A stretch of 64,000 nucleotides of DNA. It comes from Elusimicrobiota bacterium (GTDB lineage: Bacteria > Elusimicrobiota > Elusimicrobia > FEN-1173). The DNA lies in NCBI GenBank assembly GCA_016722575.1, contig JADKIY010000001.1:496001-560000 (forward strand), in the 5' to 3' direction. Of the stretch, positions 48,201 to 56,052 are shown piece after piece; positions within the stretch are counted from its first letter, which is position 1, and each line of letters starts with the position of its first letter. Under the pieces are notes generated by a model. That model saw nothing but the letters and a program-made list of their open reading frames with translations, did no database searches and was not told where the DNA came from. A program made the position numbers and the translations under genes.

Positions 48201-49668
48201 GGATGACTTTTCGAGCGAACGTGGCGAGCGTCGAAACTTCCAAATCGTAATCCAAAAGAGCGGCCGCCGTGGCCCCGGCGCCGGCGTCCGCGGCCGGATT
48301 CCATTTGAAAGTCGCGGTGGAAACACCGGTGGCGCTAAAAACAAAGGTGGAGGCCAAAACGGCCGTGGCCCCGGGGGCGACGGCCGTCGTCACGTTGTTT
48401 TGATAGACGCTCATCTGTCGCAACGCGGCGTTGTCGATGCCGGAAACCAGCAGGTCGATGCCGTTGTTCCCGTTGTAGTCGGCCCAGGCCAAGTCGCCGT
48501 TTTGAAGCCCCAGGTTCCCAGCGCTCTCCACGTTGAATTGGGTGAAACCGAAGCCCCCGTTGTTGCGGTAAAGCCAAACTTCGACGAGTCCCGTGGCCGG
48601 CCGGAGGCCGACGACGGCAATGTCCAAAACACCGTCGTTGTTGGAATCACCGACCGCCAAACCCCCGTTTCGAATACCCAGGTTGGCGGCCCCGGGAACG
48701 TTGAACGTGGTGAAGGTGTCGTTGCCGTTGTTGCGGTAGACCCGCAGCTGGCTGTTGGTGCCGTCAAACCCCATGGCGACCACGTCCAGCAACGCGTCGC
48801 CGTTTAAATCCCCCCATGCCACATCCCCATCGGACAAACCGCCGCCTCCGGCGGTCACGTCGACGGCGGTGGCGTTAAAAGCCCCCGACCCCAGGTTGCG
48901 ATAAAGATGGACTTGGCGGCCGGCGCCGTTTTGGCCCTCGACCACCAGATCCAAATCGCCATCGTTGTTGTAGTCGGCCCAGGCGACCCGGGCGTTGGCG
49001 GCGTAGCCGTTGTTGGCGGCGCCATTCACTTCAATTTGATTGGCGTTGAAAGTCGCGTCGCCGTTATTTCGATAAACGCGCAATTGACGTTGGCCGGCGG
49101 GATCCAGCCCCGCCGCGGCCAAGTCCAAATCGCCGTCGTTGTCGAAGTCCCCCAAGGCCGGCGACCCGTCTTGAAGGCCCGATCCCGCGTCGACCGTCAG
49201 TTGGGTGAAGGCCAGGGCCCCGTTGTTGCGCGCCACGGCGATGATGCGGGAGGCGGCGGTGTTTCGACTGCCGGTAACGACGACGTCCAGGTCGCCGTCG
49301 CCGTCCAAATCGCCCAAGGCGATTCCGCCGAAAGCCCATCCGTTGTTGAGGCCCAACACTTCCGTCTGGGTGGCGTTGATGGCGTACGCCGCGGGACCGC
49401 CGTTGGCGTAAACGCGCAGTTGGTAGTTGCCGCCCACGTCCTGGCCGCTCACCACCAAATCCAAGTCGCCGTCCCCGTCCATGTCGCCCCAGGCCGTGCC
49501 GCCGAGGGTCAATCGTTGATTGGCGGTCGTTTCAAAGTTGAGTTGGACGGCGTTGTACGGCAGGGCACCCGCGGAGAGAGCCAGGAAGGAAAAAAGGCTG
49601 GCGGGAAGGACCCGGAATGAAACGAAATTGATGAGCCGATCGCGATGGCGTGGCGCGGTGTCATTCAT
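45244..49668 (-). CDS. giant secreted FG-GAP/VCBS and FN3 protein
   Basis: A 1474-aa exported protein (signal around LPASLFSFLALSAGALP). It holds two runs of FG-GAP/VCBS-type repeats (about residues 35-430 and 690-1110) with many DFDNDGDLD and DGDGDLDI calcium-binding loops. Each run is followed by an FN3 region (LWTGVAPNAVTL..., LWTGVGPATSTL...). The last about 155 residues form a separate domain: YLFGSLAVG, IQNDGNIAST and IWFRLDMPTTSAT, ending TVTITAGP. It is probably a surface adhesin or integrin-like propeller protein. Compared with the 830-aa neighbour it has one extra propeller-FN3 unit. Start ATG 49668. Confidence 0.85.
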   Translation of the reverse strand: MNDTAPRHRDRLINFVSFRVLPASLFSFLALSAGALPYNAVQLNFETTANQRLTLGGTAWGDMDGDGDLDLVVSGQDVGGNYQLRVYANGGPAAYAINATQTEVLGLNNGWAFGGIALGDLDGDGDLDVVVTGSRNTAASRIIAVARNNGALAFTQLTVDAGSGLQDGSPALGDFDNDGDLDLAAAGLDPAGQRQLRVYRNNGDATFNANQIEVNGAANNGYAANARVAWADYNNDGDLDLVVEGQNGAGRQVHLYRNLGSGAFNATAVDVTAGGGGLSDGDVAWGDLNGDALLDVVAMGFDGTNSQLRVYRNNGNDTFTTFNVPGAANLGIRNGGLAVGDSNNDGVLDIAVVGLRPATGLVEVWLYRNNGGFGFTQFNVESAGNLGLQNGDLAWADYNGNNGIDLLVSGIDNAALRQMSVYQNNVTTAVAPGATAVLASTFVFSATGVSTATFKWNPAADAGAGATAAALLDYDLEVSTLATFARKVIPHVSTATPRRGNYSRPPLIYDGNSRHGVYLVSTAPWNAALAHPGLRTDTTYYYRVYTVDAGLLNSAPSAAATLWTGVAPNAVTLTAGAGASDGIVNLTWTSPGDDQNRGNLVGNYILQYSSNAATVWNPTSTPAGAYTLNFATSIAPGVAQSTSVTVFDNGTWYFVLWSRDDVGLYSAISNTASATPPALHFSPLQIEVDGVGGGLQNGGVSFGDFDNDGDMDILASGVSAGTNYQLRVYINNGDSTFNSAQIEVDALNGGLYTGGVDWGDFDGDGDLDILASGITTGGAAANSQLRVYRNNGGGTFDANQIEVDGLNGGLNAGDVKWGDADNDGDLDILCAGLDAANARQLRVYLNNGNGTFNANQIEIDGAAGGLQDGIVDWGDIDGDGDQDILAQGWNGGGTSSEIRVYRNNGNGTFDPNQIDVDPAAGIDGYNGKHSAHFGDFDADGDLDILVEGVLGGLTANRELRVYRNNGNGTFDPAQIEVNGVDGGNSRGGAQWGDIDNDGDLDILVHGLTGTTAGGVPETRAYINAGGGAFTRVEVEPTAADDLSLGGLAVGDYDADGDIDFVVSGVDSGGGNQLRVYRNLSTVANVAPNPPTILKTSFVFQRVGTSTGTFMWNEGVDNAPGATPEAGLSYYVEIATKTSFVPLVQSGPFDPPKTYDGGTKYGMVLNSTEPWNSLSTNYGLRTDTTYYFHVKTIDAGLMESAYTALAVATSTLWTGVGPATSTLGAVTGASPGLVTLSWSAAGDDAIYNNLVGNFRIQYSTIAATVWSTATTPSGAITLTIATTAVAGTSQVYPLSLPTNDLYYLVLWSQDDVGEWSNISNTTSATPALINRSVTVTAGDPYLFGSLAVGSSSHTATAVTIQNDGNIASTYSLSAATTTAGSPWSIGNALPTSGDVVVVSGGFHGSRPALGAFGPEDVITGTSAPSSATQFSINGSVTGVSVPVAAARDIWFRLDMPTTSATESPQDITVTITAGP

Positions 49669-49678
49669 TGATCCTATT

Positions 49679-49706
49679 AGGATAATGAATTTAGAGATTG
49701 TTTCAA
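49679..49706 (-). promoter_or_regulatory. promoter of the giant FG-GAP gene
   Basis: Reverse strand: TTGAAA (49701-49706), a 16-base spacer and TATCCT (49679-49684), ten bases before the ATG at 49668. The local sequence is much more A+T-rich than its surroundings. Confidence 0.45.
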
Positions 49707-49716
49707 GAGGTTATAT

Positions 49717-52209
49717 TTAAGGACTGGCCGTGAGGGTAACCGTGATGTCTTGGGACGTCGAAGTGGCGGACGTCGTGGGCATGTCCAATTTGAACCAAAG
49801 CGTTCGGACTTGGCCGACCCCGGCGGCGACGCCGGTCTGGGTCCCGTCGATGGAATAGGCCGTTCCCGAAGCCGTCTGGGAGGCGTTGGTGAGCACGTCC
49901 TCCGGCCCAAAAAGCCCCGCGCCGGGCCGGGTGGCGTGAAAACCCCCCGCGACCACCGGTGAATCCGGCCCCGCCGGAAGGGCGGGCCCAAGGATCCACG
50001 GACTTCCGGCGGTCGTGGTGGCCGCTGAAAGAAAATACGTGGTGGACACATTGCCACTGTTGGTCACGGTGATCCCCGAGGCCGTGACCGAACTGGCTCC
50101 GACGGCCAAGGAGCCGAAATTGTAAGGCGAACCGGTCACCGTCACCGAACGGAGAATCACGCCGGGCGTGGTGTTGGCGACGTTGGAAATGGCCGACCAT
50201 TCCCCCACATCGTCCTGGGACCAAATCACGATGTAATACGTGTCGTTGGTCGTCACCGTTACCGTTGTTCGCTGGGCAGCGCCCACAACCGCGCCGGTGG
50301 CGATTGTCGTCGTGTAAGCCCCGGAGGGCGTGGTGGAGGTGCTCCAAGCCGTGGCGATATTGCTGGAATATTGAATGCGGTAATTACCGGTGAGGTTGTT
50401 GTAAATCATGTCGTCCCCCGGCGCGGTCCAGGTGAGGACGATGTCTCCCGGCCCCGTTCCGGCCGCCGCCACCAGGGTCGAGGTGGTGGGGGGAACGCCC
50501 GTCCACAGGGTTTGGGAGGCGCTTGGTCCGCTTTGGAGCAGTCCCGCGTCCACGGTACGAACTCTGAAATAATACGTGGTGTCCGTCCGCAGGCCCGGGT
50601 GGGCGTTGTTCCCGGCCCAGGGCTGGGTGGAGCGTAAAACCACCCCGTGGCGGGCGTTTCCGTCGTAGATTTTGGGCGGTCGAAAATAATTGCCCATTCG
50701 GGGCGTGGCGGTGCTGGCCATGGATATGGTGGTTCTGGCGAAACTGGAAAGGGTGGAAACTTCCAGGTCGTAGGCCAGGGTGTTGGCCCCCGTGGCGCCG
50801 GCCCCGGCATCGCTTCCGGGGTCCCATTTGAAGATCGCGGTGGAAAACCCAACGGTGGAAAAGGCGAAAGAACCGGCGAGCGTGGGGGGCGCCGTCGGCG
50901 CAACGGCCGTGGACACTTGATTCTGGTAAATCCGCGTTTGCCGGGCCGCGGCGTTGTCGGAGCCCGACGCCAGGAGGTCGACGCTGTTGGTGGCGTTGTA
51001 ATCGGCCCAGGCCAAACCGCCGTTCTGAAGGCCCAGATTGGCCGCGCTTTCGACGTTGAATTGGGTAAAACCGAACCCTCCGTTGTTTCGGTACACCCAG
51101 ATTTCCACGTTGCCGGTGGCGGGCCGGAGCCCGATGGCGCCGATGTCCGGTTGGCCGTCGTTGTTGGAATCGCCCACCGCCAGGGCGCCGTTACGGAAAC
51201 CCAAGTTCACCGCCCCGGGAATGTCGAAGGCGGTGAAGGTGAAACCGGGACCGCCGTTGTTCCGGTAGGCGCGCAACTGGGCGTTCGTCCCGGCGCTCAG
51301 GCCCATGGCCACGATGTCCAAAAACCCATCGTTGTTGAGGTCGACGAACACGGTGTCGGCGTCGGAAAAACCGCCCACGCCGGTCGTGGGGTCCACGGGG
51401 CCGGTGAACCCCCCGTTGCCGTTGTTCGTAAAGAGATGGAGCCGGCGTCCGGCGGCGGCCTGGCCCGACACCAGGAGGTCCAAAAATCCGTCGTTGTTGT
51501 AGTCGCCCCAGGCCACCGCGCTTCGGGTGGCGTAGCCGTTGCCCGCCGCGCCCGGCACTTCAATTTGATTGGCGTCGAAAGTCCCATTGCCGTTGTTGCG
51601 GTAAACCCGAAACTGCCGCGCCCCCGCAGGGTCCAATCCGCTCACGGCCAAGTCCAAGTCCCCGTCGTTGTCGAAGTCTCCCAGGGCCGGCTCGCCGCCG
51701 TCCAATCCCGATCCGGCGTCCACAGTGCTTTGGGTGAACGACAAAGCCCCGTTGTTGATCGCCACGAGGATTTGGCGGGTGGCCGCCGCGCCACGGTTGC
51801 CGGTGACCACGATGTCCAGCCGCCCGTCGCCGTTCAAATCCCCCAGGGCGATTTCGCCCGCGGCCAAGCCGTTGTTCAATCCGAAGACCTCGGTTTGGGC
51901 GGCGTTGATGGCGAACCCGGGAGCCCCGCCGTTGGTGTAGACGCGCAGTTGCCGGGTTCCACCGGAGGTCTGTCCGCTCATCACCAAGTCCAAGTCGCCG
52001 TCGCCGTCCATGTCGCCCCAGGCGACGCCCCCCTGGGTCAAGCGATCCGCCGCGGTGACCGGCTCGATTTCGATTTGGGCCGGGTTGTAGGGAAGGGCCA
52101 GGGCCACGGGCAAGTTCCCCCGCAAAAGAAAGACGAGGAGGCCCCCGGCCGAAAGGAAAGAGCGGGGCCCAAGAAGCGGCACGCTGTTTTTCGCCGATTT
52201 ATTCGCCAT
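49717..52209 (-). CDS. secreted FG-GAP/VCBS and FN3 protein
   Basis: An 830-aa exported protein with signal peptide (about residues 10-40, ending VALALP). It has one run of FG-GAP repeats (about 45-430) with the loops DGDGDLDLV, DFDNDGDLDL and DYNNDGFLDL, then FN3-like regions (about 430-680). The C-terminal domain (about 683-830: YNFGSLAVG, VTNSGNVSTTY and LWFKLDMPTTSAT, ending TVTLTASP) is the same as in the 1474-aa neighbour and in the small proteins at 56 kb. The two giant genes lie 48 bases apart in tandem, so they are likely duplicates. ATG at 52209. Confidence 0.87.
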   Translation of the reverse strand: MANKSAKNSVPLLGPRSFLSAGGLLVFLLRGNLPVALALPYNPAQIEIEPVTAADRLTQGGVAWGDMDGDGDLDLVMSGQTSGGTRQLRVYTNGGAPGFAINAAQTEVFGLNNGLAAGEIALGDLNGDGRLDIVVTGNRGAAATRQILVAINNGALSFTQSTVDAGSGLDGGEPALGDFDNDGDLDLAVSGLDPAGARQFRVYRNNGNGTFDANQIEVPGAAGNGYATRSAVAWGDYNNDGFLDLLVSGQAAAGRRLHLFTNNGNGGFTGPVDPTTGVGGFSDADTVFVDLNNDGFLDIVAMGLSAGTNAQLRAYRNNGGPGFTFTAFDIPGAVNLGFRNGALAVGDSNNDGQPDIGAIGLRPATGNVEIWVYRNNGGFGFTQFNVESAANLGLQNGGLAWADYNATNSVDLLASGSDNAAARQTRIYQNQVSTAVAPTAPPTLAGSFAFSTVGFSTAIFKWDPGSDAGAGATGANTLAYDLEVSTLSSFARTTISMASTATPRMGNYFRPPKIYDGNARHGVVLRSTQPWAGNNAHPGLRTDTTYYFRVRTVDAGLLQSGPSASQTLWTGVPPTTSTLVAAAGTGPGDIVLTWTAPGDDMIYNNLTGNYRIQYSSNIATAWSTSTTPSGAYTTTIATGAVVGAAQRTTVTVTTNDTYYIVIWSQDDVGEWSAISNVANTTPGVILRSVTVTGSPYNFGSLAVGASSVTASGITVTNSGNVSTTYFLSAATTTAGSPWILGPALPAGPDSPVVAGGFHATRPGAGLFGPEDVLTNASQTASGTAYSIDGTQTGVAAGVGQVRTLWFKLDMPTTSATSTSQDITVTLTASP

Positions 52210-52234
52210 AAGAAGTACAGAGATTCATCTCTAA

Positions 52235-52262
52235 AGCATACCCCCTGGCACGGATTTTGCAA
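52235..52262 (-). promoter_or_regulatory. promoter of the 830-aa FG-GAP gene
   Basis: Reverse strand: TTGCAA (52257-52262), a 16-base spacer and TATGCT (52235-52240). The leader of about 18 bases contains the inverted repeat AGAGAT-GA-ATCTCT (52218-52231), which could form a small hairpin just before the ATG at 52209. Confidence 0.55.
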
Positions 52263-52302
52263 GAGCTTGCCGTCCCGTACGTGATCCGGCGATTTTGATA
52301 AC

Positions 52303-53553
52303 ATGCCGTCCATGAACGTCGTCGTCGTGCACTACGCGGAACTGGGCCTCAAAGGCGGAAATCGCCGAATGTTCGAGCGCAAGCTCATGGAAGACATTCG
52401 GGCGCGCCTGTCGCCCGTTCACGCCGGGCGGGTGCGGCTGGAGTCCGCGCGGGTGCTCGTGGAGTTGACCGAAAACCATTCGCCCGACGCCGTCCGGGCC
52501 GAGTTGGGAAAAGTCTTCGGAGTGGCCTGGTTCGCCTTCGGCCGGTTGTTGCCCTGGGGGCCGGGGAACCCGGGATGGGACGCCTTGGCGGACGCCGCGG
52601 TGGCGCTCGTGCGTTCCTTTCCCCAGGCCAAAACGTTCAAGGTGTTTGCCCGCCGGGCCGTCAAGCATTACCCGCTGTCTTCCCAGGACATCTGCGTGCG
52701 GCTGGGAAAGAGGATCGGCGAAGACACCGGGTTGTCCGTCGATTTGGACCACCACGACGTGGCGGTTCACGTGGAAATCCTCACCAAGGAAATTTGTTTT
52801 TTTGCGGAGCGAACCCAGGGATTGCGGGGGTTGCCCAAAGGATCCTCCGGGGAAACCCTGTGCCTGTTTTCCGGGGGGATCGATTCGCCCGTGGCGGCCT
52901 GGCTCATGATGCGCCGGGGCGCCCGGGTCCACTACCTGCACTTTCATCCATTCCGGTCGGCGGCGGAAGTTCGGGATTCGAAAATTTTCGAATTGGACCG
53001 GGTGCTGCGCGCCACCAGCCCGTCGTCCAAGCTTTACCTGGTTCCCCACGACCGCTATCAAGTGGCCGCTTCCCTGGCGGTGCCGGTCGAATACGAGACC
53101 GTCTTTTTCCGCCGCTTCATGTTCCGCGCCGCCGAGTCCCTGGCCCGTCGGGAGGGCTACAAAGCCTTGATCACCGGGGACAGCCTGGGCCAGGTGGCGA
53201 GCCAAACCCTCGAAAATTTAAAAGCCGTGCAAACGGAACTGACCTTGCCGGTCTTTCAGCCGGTCATCGCCTACGACAAAGAATCCATCGTCCGGCTGGC
53301 ACAGCAAATCGGCACCTACGAACCGTCCATCCGCGCTTACAAAGACTGCTGTTCGCTCATGGCCAAAAAACCCAAAACCAACGTGGCCACCCCCGTCGTT
53401 CGGCGGCTGGAAGAGCAGTTGGACATGCCCCAATTGATCGAGGAATCCCTGGCCCAGGCCGAAATCTGGGACGGCGCCGCGCTTCGCCCCTGGACCCGGG
53501 GGGCGTACAAAGAAAAAACCGGCGGGAAGACCCCGCCGGTTTTTCCGACTTAA
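52303..53553 (+). CDS. thiI: tRNA 4-thiouridine sulfurtransferase
   Basis: A 416-aa ThiI. The N-terminal ferredoxin-like/THUMP part has ELGLKGGNRRMFERKL, and the PP-loop ATP site is LFSGGIDSPVAAWLMMRRG. It adenylates uridine-8 of tRNA and transfers sulfur; it also may serve thiamine synthesis. It has no C-terminal rhodanese domain, so sulfur must come from another protein. Two in-frame ATG codons (52303 and 52312) are possible; neither has a Shine-Dalgarno sequence, and GATAAC lies between. The 3' end of the coding sequence contains an intrinsic terminator. Confidence 0.92.
   Translation: MPSMNVVVVHYAELGLKGGNRRMFERKLMEDIRARLSPVHAGRVRLESARVLVELTENHSPDAVRAELGKVFGVAWFAFGRLLPWGPGNPGWDALADAAVALVRSFPQAKTFKVFARRAVKHYPLSSQDICVRLGKRIGEDTGLSVDLDHHDVAVHVEILTKEICFFAERTQGLRGLPKGSSGETLCLFSGGIDSPVAAWLMMRRGARVHYLHFHPFRSAAEVRDSKIFELDRVLRATSPSSKLYLVPHDRYQVAASLAVPVEYETVFFRRFMFRAAESLARREGYKALITGDSLGQVASQTLENLKAVQTELTLPVFQPVIAYDKESIVRLAQQIGTYEPSIRAYKDCCSLMAKKPKTNVATPVVRRLEEQLDMPQLIEESLAQAEIWDGAALRPWTRGAYKEKTGGKTPPVFPT
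53513..53544. terminator. bidirectional terminator inside the thiI 3' end
   Basis: A perfect 13-pair stem (53514-53526 with 53532-53544, loop AAGAC) begins with five or six A and ends with five T. It can terminate thiI on the forward strand and the nfeD-slipin operon on the reverse strand. It encodes the last residues of ThiI (KTGGKTPPVF), which ends at 53553. Confidence 0.8.
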
Positions 53554-53593
53554 ATTCCGCCCGCTGGCCGGCGGATTCGATCTCTCCCGCCGA

Positions 53594-54361
53594 TCAATTC
53601 TTGTTTTTGGTCACCATGTTCGTCAGGATGCTGATGAATTCCATGGGCAGGGGGAAAAGGATCGTGGTGTTTTTGTCCCGTCCGATCTCCACCGCCGTTT
53701 GCAAGTAACGCAACTGAAGCGTGACCGGCTCGGCGGCGATGATTTTGGCCGCCTCGGCCAATTTTTGGGAGGCCTGGAATTCGCCCTCCGCCGCGATGAT
53801 CTTGGCCCGGCGATCCCGTTCCGCCTCGGCTTGGTGCGCCATGGCCCGCTGCATCTGTTCGGGCACCTGGACGTCTTTCACTTCGACGATGGAAACCTTG
53901 ATGCCCCAGGGGTCCGTCTGCTGGTCGATGATTTTCTGAAGCGTGGTGTTGATTTTCTCCCGGTGCGACAGCAGCTCGTCGAATTCCACCTGGCCGAGGA
54001 CGCTCCGCAGGGTGGTTTGGGCGATCTGCGAGGTCGCCAGCATGAAGTCCTGAATTTCAATCACCGCGCGCACGGGGTCGATCACTTTGAAATAGCACAC
54101 GGCGTTGACCTGGCAGGGGACGTTGTCTTTGGTGATGACCTCCTGAACGGGCACATCCAACGTCACCGTCCGCAAGCCCACCTTGACCATCCGGTCGATC
54201 AGCGGCCACAGGAAAAACAGTCCGGGCCCTTTGGCGCCGATCACCCGCCCCAGACGGAAAATCACCCCGCGCTCGTACTCCGGAACCACGCGCACCGCGT
54301 TCACGATGACGATGAAGGCGATGATCGCGATGGGCAGAAACCCGATGCCGAATCCAAACAT
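53594..54361 (-). CDS. SPFH-domain (slipin/stomatin-like) membrane protein
   Basis: A 255-aa protein with an N-terminal membrane hairpin or helix (IAIIAFIVIVNAVRVV) and a band 7/SPFH domain: YERGVIFRLGRVIGAKGPGLFF, VTLDVPVQEVITKDNVPCQV, AQTTLRSVLGQVEFDELLS, and the coiled-coil AHQAEAERDRRAKIIAAEGE. Slipins scaffold membrane microdomains and are often substrates of the neighbouring NfeD/STOPP protease. AGGAGA precedes the ATG. It follows the nfeD gene after 30 bases on the same strand, the usual pairing. Confidence 0.93.
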   Translation of the reverse strand: MFGFGIGFLPIAIIAFIVIVNAVRVVPEYERGVIFRLGRVIGAKGPGLFFLWPLIDRMVKVGLRTVTLDVPVQEVITKDNVPCQVNAVCYFKVIDPVRAVIEIQDFMLATSQIAQTTLRSVLGQVEFDELLSHREKINTTLQKIIDQQTDPWGIKVSIVEVKDVQVPEQMQRAMAHQAEAERDRRAKIIAAEGEFQASQKLAEAAKIIAAEPVTLQLRYLQTAVEIGRDKNTTILFPLPMEFISILTNMVTKNKN

Positions 54362-54391
54362 GTGTTGTTCTCCTCTCGATGAACGAACGTC

Positions 54392-55708
54392 TTAAGACGG
54401 CGGCCCCACCCGAAGGCGGGTCCCCAGCACTTCCAAAACTTTCACCCGGTCGCCGGGTTTAAACGCCTCCACCCCGTCCGCGGTCCAGAGGGCCCCTTGG
54501 ACGAACACCAAACCGTCCGGCCGCACTTCGGCCGTTTGGCCCCGAAGACTTTCCGCGCCGGTGCGCGGCGGCGCCCGCCGGGCCTGGAACACCTTCCGGA
54601 GGGCCAAGCCGAAATAGGCCGCCGATCCGGCCAAGGTCCCGACGATGAGAGGCCAGGACACCCGCCCCGCGGGCGAATCGCCGTCGAACAAGAGGAACGA
54701 GCCCAGGCCGAAAGCCAGCAGGCCGCCGAAAATTAAAAGCCCGTGGGAGGAGACGATGAGGTCGACGGCCATCATGATCAATCCGGCGACCAAAAGCACC
54801 AGCCCGGCGGTGTTGATCGGGAGGATTTGAAGGGAAAAGAAAGCGAGGACCAGGCAGGTGATTCCGGCGATGGCGCCCAGGCCCACCCCCGGCGTTGCGA
54901 ACTCGTACACGAGGGCGTAAAATCCCAGAACGAGCAACAGGTAGGCGATGTTCGGGTGGCCCAGCACATGAAGGCCCCGTTGGGCGGCGCTCATGGGGTG
55001 ATCGACCCGGGTCGCGCCGCGAAATCGCAGAGTGAACGTCCGGCCGTTTTTGCGGACGACCCGCCCCTCGAGCCGATCCATCAATTCCGTTTCGTCCGCC
55101 GCGAGCAAATCCACCACGTGGTTCGCCAGGGCTTCCTCCGCCGTCAGGGAAACGCTTCGGCGCACCGCGTCTTCCGCCCAGACGGCATTGCGGCCGTGGG
55201 CCGTCGCCAATCCGCGGATGTAAGCGGCGGCGTCGGAAAGGACTTTCTCGCCCAGGACGTCGGCGGTGCCCGTGGAGGGCGCCGGGGCGGATCCTCCCGT
55301 CGGGCCCCCGCCCAAATTCACGGGGTGGGCGGCGCCCAGATGGGTTTCGGGGGCCAGAGCGGCCACGTCCGCGGCCATCGTCAAAAAAACGCCGGCCGAA
55401 GCGGCCCGGGCGCCCCGGGGCGCCACGTGAACGATGACCGGGTAGGGGGCGTTGATCATGGCCTGGACGATGTCCCGGGTGGCGTCCAAAAGCCCCCCGG
55501 GCGTATCCAGGCGAAGGATCACGGCACCGACGCCCAGGGCCTCGGCCCGTTGGAAGCCGCTCAAAAGATGGTTTTTGACCGCCGGATCGATCGGACCGTT
55601 CACGTCCATGACGAGGACGGGCCGCGGGGCGGCGTCTTCCCCTCGAATTTCCGCGAAGGCCGGAAGGACAATCAGGGCCAATAGCCCAAGGCGCGTGGAG
55701 GCCCGCAT
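54392..55708 (-). CDS. nfeD: NfeD-family membrane serine protease (ClpP-like)
   Basis: A 438-aa protein with signal sequence, a ClpP-class protease domain (VILRLDTPGGLLDATRDIV, GARAASAGVFLTMAAD, and the lysine in LGEKVLSDAAAYIRGLA), four membrane helices (YLLLVLGFYALVYEFATPGVGLGAIAG and following) and a C-terminal OB-type NfeD domain ending VKVLEVLGTRLRVG. Such proteases cleave the C-terminus of their slipin partner. Full length for the family. ATG at 55708 lies six bases after TAAAAT, again suggesting a leaderless message. Confidence 0.93.
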   Translation of the reverse strand: MRASTRLGLLALIVLPAFAEIRGEDAAPRPVLVMDVNGPIDPAVKNHLLSGFQRAEALGVGAVILRLDTPGGLLDATRDIVQAMINAPYPVIVHVAPRGARAASAGVFLTMAADVAALAPETHLGAAHPVNLGGGPTGGSAPAPSTGTADVLGEKVLSDAAAYIRGLATAHGRNAVWAEDAVRRSVSLTAEEALANHVVDLLAADETELMDRLEGRVVRKNGRTFTLRFRGATRVDHPMSAAQRGLHVLGHPNIAYLLLVLGFYALVYEFATPGVGLGAIAGITCLVLAFFSLQILPINTAGLVLLVAGLIMMAVDLIVSSHGLLIFGGLLAFGLGSFLLFDGDSPAGRVSWPLIVGTLAGSAAYFGLALRKVFQARRAPPRTGAESLRGQTAEVRPDGLVFVQGALWTADGVEAFKPGDRVKVLEVLGTRLRVGPPS

Positions 55709-55714
55709 GGGCCC

Positions 55715-55745
55715 ATTTTACCAGTTCGCAGCCGGTCCGGCGCAA
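55715..55745 (-). promoter_or_regulatory. promoter of the nfeD-slipin operon, probably leaderless
   Basis: Reverse strand: TAAAAT (55715-55720) six bases before the ATG, with a weak TTGCGC (55740-55745) 19 bases upstream. There is no space for a Shine-Dalgarno sequence between -10 and ATG. Confidence 0.45.
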
Positions 55746-55816
55746 GGGAAGTTCGAAAGTGCCTTTTTTTGCCTTTATTGCCTTTCGCGCTAAAGCAAAT
55801 TCCATGCCAAGATCCC

Positions 55817-55845
55817 TTGCAAATAAGCTATGCAGGGGCTATACA
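55817..55845 (+). promoter_or_regulatory. promoter with repeated GCTATACA boxes before the small-protein locus
   Basis: TTGCAA (55817-55822), a 17-base spacer and TATACA (55840-55845). The octamer GCTATACA occurs at 55838-55845, overlapping the -10, and again at 55866-55873; a variant GCTATGCA is at 55827-55834. The transcript leader is about 200 bases, spanning the 344-base gap 55709-56052, and carries an in-frame ATG with GGAGG at 55900. Nothing else is visible in the gap. Confidence 0.6.
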
Positions 55846-56052
55846 TGATTCAGATCAGGCTAATAGCTATACACCAAGACCGAAACCCTGGAGGCCCTGA
55901 TGAGCTTTACGCGCACCTTCCCCTCGATCGTCCGATCGATTTCCCGTGTCCGAAGCGCGATTTTCTCCAATCCAGGCCCCCATCCCCGATTTGTTCAACA
56001 CGATGACACAACGAAACAAATTCGAGTCGCATCAAACCCTAGGAGGGAACAC

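Noticed and set aside
46453..48807. 784-residue open frame on the forward strand, rich in Val, Ala and Pro
   Set aside because: It lies opposite the FG-GAP gene, and its regular composition mirrors the repeated DxDxDG coding on the other strand. No signal, start site or domain supports it.
50647..52284. 545-residue forward frame opposite the 830-aa FG-GAP gene
   Set aside because: Same reason: a shadow of the repeat coding strand with low-complexity Val/Gly content.
55900..56052. N-terminal 51-residue extension of the first small secreted protein as the main start
   Set aside because: It would bury the signal peptide. The ATG at 56053 has a better ribosome site and matches its paralogue. 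Kept only as a possible second form.
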